From the NCBI GenBank assembly GCA_964510525.1, contig CAZECE010000045.1, positions 1-48,704 of the forward strand: DNA of 48,704 bases. Reading direction: 5' to 3'. Shown piece by piece: positions 43,351-48,704 of the stretch (position 1 is its first letter; every line of letters begins with the position of its first letter). The notes beneath the pieces were generated by a model. It saw only the letters and a program-made list of their open reading frames with translations. It was not told where the DNA came from and did not search any database. Position numbers and translations under genes: made by a program. The stretch comes from CAZECE01 sp964510525. Lineage in GTDB: Bacteria; Pseudomonadota; Gammaproteobacteria; Pseudomonadales; JANQJO01.

Positions 43351-44721
43351 ATGGACTATCAATTGGACGCGGATAAAAAAGTAAGCTGGCTGGCATCGCA
43401 TCAGTCTTTGCTGTTAAAAGGCGGGTTGCTGCTGTGTTATGAAGCGGTTTTTTTGTTGCTGTTGGTGGCTTCTTTATACCCGGATGCTAAAACGGGGCAG
43501 TTGGTTTCTTTAAGCGAGTTGCTGCTGAATCCTGTCGCTTATTTGGTGGTGAATGAAAATGTGATTTTAATTGCGTTGGCGTTATTTCTCCCAGCCGTTT
43601 TACCCTATTTATCCAAAATTAAATTCGGTGGCGCGGAAATCGAGTTGTTAGAGCGGGTTGATTCGATGGAAGGGCATGTCCATAAAATTGATCAAAACGT
43701 CAAAGAAGTTGAAAAACAAGCGCAAATTAATTCGGGGAAACACGAAGCGGCTTTTTTTACGATCGCGACCTCTTTAAGTCAGCAAATGTTTGCCAACCGT
43801 CCCGAAACAGAAGGGGGGATTCAGGGAGAGCGCGCCTTGGTGATGGGCCAGTTGGATTTTAACGAAGCTTGGTTGATGTCTCGGGTGAACTTTCTGGCGT
43901 TAGAAGAAGCGGCGCGGACCAGCCGATCCGGATGGAAAGTCAGTGAGCCGGCGCCCGGGGAAAGCACATTAATGACGTTTTTCCGTTTACTGACCGGCAA
44001 GATTGATTTGTTCATGTGGTACTCAGGCACCGGTATGATGTTGGCCAATGGTAGTTTTGAAGGCGTTAATGTTGAAGATCCAGAAGCCGTGCGTTCGGCT
44101 CTGAATAAGGTATACGAGCCTCTGGGTCTGACTTGGTTGCCTTCGTTGGGCTTTCAAGATTCAGAACTTTTGGTGATGTTAAAGTCCAAAGCGGATGAGC
44201 TGAATATCCGAACGATGGACGACTTGAAATCTCATGCGCATTTGTTGCATTTTGGCGCGAACCGAGAATTTTTCTTAAGAGACTGGTATTACCCCAAGTT
44301 ACAGCGTCAGGGTTTTTATTTTAAAGGCGTGACCGATGAGGTCAGTTTGAATGATCGTTTGGCGGGCTTATATGACGGTGAGTTCGATGTTGGTGTCTGT
44401 ATGGAAACCTCGCCGCACTTTACTGATCCGCGCATTCAAGTCATAGAGCCAACACATGAATTTCCGCGTTTGCCGCAATACGCGATGCCGGTGTGTCGAA
44501 CGGATATTTTACAAGACCCGGAACTGGCTAAGCTGTTGCAGCAGTTTACTCAAATTTCTTTGGATGACATGAAAGGCTTATTGTCGTTAGCCGAGCGAGA
44601 GTCTGTTAATCGTGCTGATCATCCTGCATTGATTGGGCTGGCGGCCGATTTTTGGCGTCGAGCGAGAGTGTTAAATCGAGGGCGTGGAGCTGCCCAGTCC
44701 GCCAAGCTGGTGGCGTCTTAA
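43351..44721 (+). CDS. Membrane-tethered OpuAC-like substrate-binding domain protein
   Basis: ATG 43351 (456 aa) is preferred over GTG 43330, since GGA lies upstream and the added residues are not hydrophobic or conserved. Two membrane helices (~20-42, LLLCYEAVFLLLLVASLY; ~75-92, ILIALALFLPAVLPYL) are followed by a coiled coil (GHVHKIDQNVKEVEKQAQ). The C-terminal ~270 residues resemble the glycine-betaine/choline binding fold: FMWYSGTGMML, VYEPLGLTWLPSLGFQDSEL, IRTMDDLKS, FDVGVCMETSPHF. Basic residues flank both helices on the inner side, predicting a cytoplasmic binding domain. No ABC permease or ATPase gene is nearby. The stop abuts the patatin start. Confidence 0.7.
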   Translation: MDYQLDADKKVSWLASHQSLLLKGGLLLCYEAVFLLLLVASLYPDAKTGQLVSLSELLLNPVAYLVVNENVILIALALFLPAVLPYLSKIKFGGAEIELLERVDSMEGHVHKIDQNVKEVEKQAQINSGKHEAAFFTIATSLSQQMFANRPETEGGIQGERALVMGQLDFNEAWLMSRVNFLALEEAARTSRSGWKVSEPAPGESTLMTFFRLLTGKIDLFMWYSGTGMMLANGSFEGVNVEDPEAVRSALNKVYEPLGLTWLPSLGFQDSELLVMLKSKADELNIRTMDDLKSHAHLLHFGANREFFLRDWYYPKLQRQGFYFKGVTDEVSLNDRLAGLYDGEFDVGVCMETSPHFTDPRIQVIEPTHEFPRLPQYAMPVCRTDILQDPELAKLLQQFTQISLDDMKGLLSLAERESVNRADHPALIGLAADFWRRARVLNRGRGAAQSAKLVAS

Positions 44722-45615
44722 ATGGCTTCTCAAAAAAACAAGCGTGTCTCCTTGGTATTGGGCAGTGGCGGCGCCAAAGGGTTGGCTCATATTGGGATCA
44801 TTTATGCCTTAAAGGCTAAAGGTTATGAGATCAGCTCGATTGCGGGCAGTTCCATAGGGGCCATGGTCGGTGGTGTATACGCTGCGGGTAAGCTGGAAGA
44901 GTTTGAACAGTGGGTGCGAGCTTTTACGCCGTCTGGCGTGGTGTCGTTGATGGACTTGGCTTGGGGTCGTGGTGGGCTGGTTAAGGGCGATCGCGCCATT
45001 GATACTTTAAAAGAAATCATTGGCGATCGGGCCATTGAAAGTTTACCAATCCGTTTTACCGCCGTGGCCTCCAATATTTCGCAAGCGCGAGAAGTGTGGT
45101 TAAACAAGGGCAGTTTGTTTGATGCGATTCGCGCTTCAGTGTCGTTGCCGTTGTTTTTAACCCCGGTTCAAAAAGGGGAAGATTATCTGATTGATGGTGG
45201 CGTGTTAAATCCGGTACCTATCGCGCCAGTGTTCAGTGACGACAGTGATTTGATAGTAGCAGTAAACTTAAACGGTGATGCGGATGAGGCATTAAAGCAA
45301 CAGGTGGATGCCGAGACGGAGGCATTAGAGCGTGAACGCCAAACCGATTCTTCTTTTAACGCGGCGGTGGATAAATTCATCAAAAAATTGCGAAACTCGG
45401 ATGATGCGGAAGAGGATAAAAGTTTGGGTGCATATGACATCGCAAGTCAGGCGTTTGATGCCATGCAAGGTACCATTGCAAGACAAAAACTCGCAGCTTA
45501 TCCGCCGGATGTGCTGATTGAATTACCGAGAAATGTCTGCGGCACGATGGACTTTGATCGCGCATCGCCGTTGATTGATTTGGGGTATCAAAAAGCTATG
45601 CGGGCATTGCCTTAG
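44722..45615 (+). CDS. Patatin-like phospholipase
   Basis: The 297-aa protein is a patatin-fold lipase with a Ser-Asp dyad. The oxyanion loop GSGGAKGLAHIG spans residues 14-25, nucleophile S44 lies in GSSIGA, and D158 in LIDGGVLNPVP. It resembles bacterial RssA-type cytoplasmic patatins; no signal peptide or type V barrel is attached. A Glu/Arg/Lys-rich insertion (EALERERQTDSS) precedes the C-terminal helices. Its ATG directly follows the stop of the OpuAC-like gene, implying translational coupling and a linked function. The natural lipid substrate is unknown. Confidence 0.93.
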   Translation: MASQKNKRVSLVLGSGGAKGLAHIGIIYALKAKGYEISSIAGSSIGAMVGGVYAAGKLEEFEQWVRAFTPSGVVSLMDLAWGRGGLVKGDRAIDTLKEIIGDRAIESLPIRFTAVASNISQAREVWLNKGSLFDAIRASVSLPLFLTPVQKGEDYLIDGGVLNPVPIAPVFSDDSDLIVAVNLNGDADEALKQQVDAETEALERERQTDSSFNAAVDKFIKKLRNSDDAEEDKSLGAYDIASQAFDAMQGTIARQKLAAYPPDVLIELPRNVCGTMDFDRASPLIDLGYQKAMRALP

Positions 45616-45630
45616 AGGTTGTGTGTTTAA

Positions 45631-46005
45631 GTGAACGAATTACTCTCCACTATTAAAGCCCTAGAAATGGAACTTCATCACAGTGGGGTATGCTGTGATC
45701 AAGCGCGCGTTGAAGAAATTCTGCATCCTGACTTTTGTGAAGTGGGCCGATCAGGCGTGATGTATGAGCGTTCTAAGGTGGTGAGTGTGCTGGGTTCCCA
45801 AAAAGAAGCGCCAGCCAGTATTTCAGATCAGTTTGAACTTCAAAAAATTAATCCTGAAACCGTTTTACTGACCTTCCGCTCTGCACGTGTGAATGACGAT
45901 GGCAGCCTGAAAGATCATGCCCTTCGATCGTCGGTTTGGTTATACACCAACGAAAAATGGCAACTGCGATACCATCAAGCGACTCCAGCGGCTGAAGTTT
46001 GGTAG
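45631..46005 (+). CDS. NTF2-like (DUF4440/SnoaL-type) small protein
   Basis: GTG 45631 starts a 124-aa protein with an N-terminal helix (STIKALEMELHHSGVCCD), the conserved turn VEEILHPDFCEVGRSGVMYERSKVV (residues ~26-50), and C-terminal strands ending WLYTNEKWQLRYHQATP. This is the cone-shaped NTF2-like fold of DUF4440 proteins, which can be enzymes or ligand-binding partners; no specific activity can be read. It lies 15 bp after the patatin gene and may be the third gene of that operon. Confidence 0.82.
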   Translation: MNELLSTIKALEMELHHSGVCCDQARVEEILHPDFCEVGRSGVMYERSKVVSVLGSQKEAPASISDQFELQKINPETVLLTFRSARVNDDGSLKDHALRSSVWLYTNEKWQLRYHQATPAAEVW

Positions 46006-46024
46006 CCATTGAAGCGGTTAATCC

Positions 46025-46053
46025 AAGTAGCCTTGATGAGGAAGAAAGTAAGG
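46025..46053 (+). repeat. Dispersed repeat copy A (GTAGCCTTGAT family)
   Basis: The segment AAGTAGCCTTGATGAGGAAG, continuing AAAGTAAGG, matches the reverse complement of 48601-48631 (AAGGTAGCCTTGATAAGGAA, then CGAAATCAAGG) with few changes. The two copies flank the PNPOx-like and AsmA-like genes in inverted orientation. Confidence 0.5.
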
Positions 46054-46092
46054 GTCGCTTGACCAATAAGCTAACCTAGTTCAAAAGTTAAA

Positions 46093-46602
46093 ATGAATTT
46101 AGATCAAGATTGGAACGAAATCGTTGATGTATTTAATGCTGGAATTAAATCTTCTAAACATGTCGCGATAGCGACTGTCGATGCTAGTGGGCATCCGTCA
46201 ATCACACCGATTGGTTTTGCATTTCTAAATGACGACAGATCGGTACATTACTTCGAACAATATTCTGAAACCCTGCCCAAAAATTTTGAAAGTAATCGTC
46301 ATGTTTGTCTGCTTGCTGTTAACAGCAGTACATTGGTTGGGGTAAAGTCATTATTGCAAGGTCGCTTTCCAAGTTATCCCGGTATAAGGCTATATGGTGT
46401 TGCTGGGGATCTGAGGCCTGCAACATATCAAGAAAAGGCTAGATTACAAAAGCGGATTGGCTTTGCAAAAAAGCTAAAAGGCAGCAAGTTGATTTGGAGT
46501 GAGCTTGATAACGTCAGAGACATTCAGCTCAATGCTGTGAGGCCGATCCAATATCCAAAAATGATGAAGCACTTGTTCACTAAAAGCGCCGATTTATCCT
46601 AA
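46093..46602 (+). CDS. Pyridoxamine 5'-phosphate oxidase-fold flavoprotein
   Basis: The 169-aa protein has the FMN-binding split-barrel layout: IKSSKHVAIATVDASGHPSI for the first strands, PIGFAFLNDDRSVHYFEQYS, LPKNFESNRHVCLLAVN, and RLYGVAGDLRPATYQEKARL. Members bind FMN or F420 or degrade related cofactors; no dedicated PLP-synthesis residues can be claimed. Its base composition is more AT-rich than the preceding genes. It is an isolated gene between two inverted copies of a short dispersed repeat, consistent with lateral gain, but this is only suggestive. Confidence 0.8.
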   Translation: MNLDQDWNEIVDVFNAGIKSSKHVAIATVDASGHPSITPIGFAFLNDDRSVHYFEQYSETLPKNFESNRHVCLLAVNSSTLVGVKSLLQGRFPSYPGIRLYGVAGDLRPATYQEKARLQKRIGFAKKLKGSKLIWSELDNVRDIQLNAVRPIQYPKMMKHLFTKSADLS

Positions 46603-46721
46603 CGTTTATATCCCCAAACTCATTGAAATAAAAACCTGTACAAAGCTAAAAAACTGATTTAGTAATAGCTGTTGAGTGCTTATAAAAGCAGTAAATTATT
46701 ATTATAAAAAAAGGTTATGAG

Positions 46722-48579
46722 ATGGCTGTTTCTATATATGATTTTAAAAGTCACGGGTTTGTTAGAGCGGGATATTTCCTCTTACTAAGTTTTTTGTTTC
46801 TTGTGCCGTTTCTTTCTATGCAATTAAAAGCAGAAACAGTCGATCAACATCAAGAAACCGAGATCAATTATATTGTCGATTCTGATCAACACAGTTATTT
46901 TTAAAAAAATAAATGTGGGGTTGTTTAATCGCTTTTCTAAAAAATACATGCCATGGACGCAATCTTTTTCTGAATCCAGTTTTGCCATTTGGCCGAATCA
47001 ATTCAAATTTTCTATTCAAGATTACAAGCTCTATTTAACCCGAACCATAGAAAACTCTTCAGCATTGAATGAGGAGCCTGTTTTTCTCACTTCAGAACAT
47101 GTCGATGTGAAAGTGAATCCATACAGTTTGGCTTTGGGACGACTGTCGATTAACGAGACTGTTTTTAAAGACAATAAAATAGTGTTGCCCTCAAAAAGTG
47201 AGTTGTTTTTGGCAATCAATGACTGGAAGGCACAAGTAAACACTAAAAACTATTCAAAATTGAATATCAAAAAACTCTCGTTTATGAACACCTTGCTGGA
47301 TCTGGGGGAGTATTCAATAAGCGCTTCGCCCATGAAAATCGATTTTCACATTGAGAATGTTGCCAATAAAGCCATAGCGGACACAGTCATCAGCGTAAAC
47401 GCTTTTGATTCTGGCGAGCAAAAGATGCTGGTGATTGGGCGTGTTGGCCCTCTGCACATGAATCATAATGTTATGAACACGCCGGTTGAAATGAATATTC
47501 ATTTATCCGATGTGCCTGCCTTGGATTATATCCATAACTTAATTCAGCACTATCCCATCGATGTATCGCAGTCGACAATGAGTGCTGATCTTAAGGTTTC
47601 GGGTAGTTTGTCTTCAGGGTTAACGATCGCGGGAGATATGTCAGTAAAGAATTTTTATTTTGATGATGAAAATCGCCAACATCAGGTAGCCTTGAACGCT
47701 TATATCGATCTTGGCCCTTCATTTTTGATGTCTTATAACGATGATATGTATTCATTTAAAGACGTTAACATTAATATCAATAACCAGGTCATCCAGGCCA
47801 GAGGGCGCATCCAAAATTTAAAAAACAGCCCTAAATGGAAAATAGCCTTCCGCTCACAGGATATGGATATCCAAGAAGCGATCAGCTTAGGCCCGTTCCA
47901 TTACAATCTTTTCACGAACGATTTAGACGTGACAGGCCCCATTTCGTTTGATGTAACATCGCAAGGTGATGCTGTTTCAAACCGTTTTTATGGCACTTTT
48001 TTTCTTGATGACATGAGGCTGCGTTATCAAGATTTAATATCTAAAAAGTCTGGTGATGCGTTCTTGTATCGATTTAATGGGGTGCTGGATAACAAAACCA
48101 ATGACCTGACGATCAACAGTAAAGTGGTTATGAAAAATGGGCAGGTTCAGTGGCGTAAGTTAACCAAGGGTGGGGAGTGGCTCAGCCAATGTGGTGAGAT
48201 TCATCAACAATACCGAGTGTATCCTGCTCGAATCATTCGTTTTAACTCTTTGAATGGAAACGTTCAGATAAAGGCATCTCTTGATGAGTTCAATGGAGCA
48301 GGGCTGCCGAATGTCGGTATGTATTTAACGGATTTAAAGTCGGAGAGCGTTAATCTGTTTAACAATATGGAAACCGATATTTTTCTGAGTGGAAAAATTA
48401 CGCCTCTTCAAAATATCATGACATTAAACGGGAAATTTGATGTTCGCGGTGCTTTAAGCGCAAATTTAAATCGCGCGACTAGGCTTCCCGTTTCTTTGCC
48501 ATTTAGGCTCAATGGCCATATCGATTACCCAAACATAACGTGCCTTCAGCCTGATCAAAAGTTGGCGGCAGTGTTGTAG
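46722..48579 (+). pseudogene. AsmA-like envelope protein split by an apparent frameshift
   Basis: ATG 46722, with AAGG upstream, opens a 60-residue frame that supplies a hydrophobic export segment (GYFLLLSFLFLVPFLSMQLK) and ends at TAA 46902-46904. A +1 frame open from 46873 to 48579 encodes ~560 residues of AsmA-like beta-rich repeats (MSADLKVSGSLSSGLTIAGD, LTLNGKFDVRGAL-like units). AsmA-family proteins are envelope proteins with an N-terminal membrane anchor, which the second frame lacks. Deleting one T in T5 at 46898-46902 would join both frames as HSYFKKINVGLF. Either a true pseudogene, a slippage site or a sequencing error. Confidence 0.6.
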
Positions 48580-48600
48580 ATTTTTTTAATGGATAGGAAA

Positions 48601-48631
48601 CCTTGATTTCGTTCCTTATCAAGGCTACCTT
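48601..48631 (-). repeat. Dispersed repeat copy B, with hairpin
   Basis: This inverted counterpart of 46025-46053 contains CCTTGAT (48601-48607) and ATCAAGG (48618-48624), a perfect 7-bp stem with a 10-nt loop. It could act as a weak transcription stop after the AsmA-like gene, but no T tract follows directly. Confidence 0.45.
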
Positions 48632-48686
48632 GCTCACTAAAGGTATTGCGTCTTTTTTTAACTCTGGATGATTTTTAGGAGCAGTA

Positions 48687-48704
48687 ATGTACAAATCAGT
48701 AGTT
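48687..48704 (+). CDS. Start of a gene cut by the window edge
   Basis: ATG 48687 is preceded by AGGAG at 48677-48681 and followed by codons for MYKSVV before the window ends. The strong ribosome-binding site supports a genuine start. Only six codons are visible, so the product cannot be named. Confidence 0.5.

Noticed and set aside
1..48704. tRNA, rRNA, insertion sequence or prophage genes
   Set aside because: None were recognised on either strand; no transposase, integrase or phage structural gene signatures were seen.

Overview
The window is a stretch of chromosome from a gammaproteobacterium, probably a marine or host-associated lineage; the genus cannot be fixed from sequence alone. The evidence is the housekeeping run ribF-ileS-lspA-ispH, a TonB-dependent B12 receptor with a cobalamin riboswitch and CobO, a ferredoxin-NADP reductase, AsmA-like and TIGR04219-like envelope proteins, and GC content that looks mid-40s by eye. 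No rRNA, tRNA, CRISPR array, insertion sequence or prophage was seen.

Layout. 1-433 holds tandem hairpin repeats. 434-2017 (-) is a large, apparently disordered protein of unknown role. 2425-3588 is a DUF4143-type ATPase. 3593-4169 (-) is a decayed gene. 4224-8559 is ribF-ileS-lspA. Where fkpB usually sits between lspA and ispH, 8692-10708 instead carries a three-gene cassette of an octapeptide-repeat protein and two Cys-rich Ig-like proteins, followed by a membrane-anchored acyltransferase (-) and ispH (12220-13176). 13260-14459 (-) is a second DUF4143 ATPase, followed by an outer-membrane protein (-) and a thioredoxin-fold/TPR protein. 16765-23149 pairs a Slam-like TPR/outer-membrane barrel with a 1683-residue FecR-domain protein whose C-terminal half is a run of TbpB-like barrel repeats. 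A membrane diguanylate cyclase, an EamA transporter and an HTTM/DCC protein follow.

27227-33261 (-) is a signalling block: MCP, CheR, CheB, an APC permease and a HAMP sensor with no recognisable kinase motifs. No CheA, CheW or CheY is present. A chorismate-lyase-like gene is divergent from it. 34192-36996 (-) is a B12 unit: riboswitch, BtuB, CobO. Two unknown proteins flank fpr (37126-40626, -). A ParD antitoxin is followed by a ParE toxin gene interrupted by an amber codon. A Pif1-like helicase comes next, then a tight run of a membrane-tethered OpuAC-like binding domain, a patatin phospholipase and an NTF2-like protein. The end holds a PNPOx-fold protein, a frameshifted AsmA-like gene and the first codons of a further gene.

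The main points of interest are the Slam-like/FecR-TbpB-like pair, the octapeptide/Ig cassette between lspA and ispH, the OpuAC-like domain predicted to face the cytoplasm beside a patatin, the inverted repeats at the start codons of both DUF4143 ATPases, and a hairpin repeat family whose loop is conserved while its stems covary. Three genes (3593-4169, 41068-41370, 46722-48579) look broken by single events.
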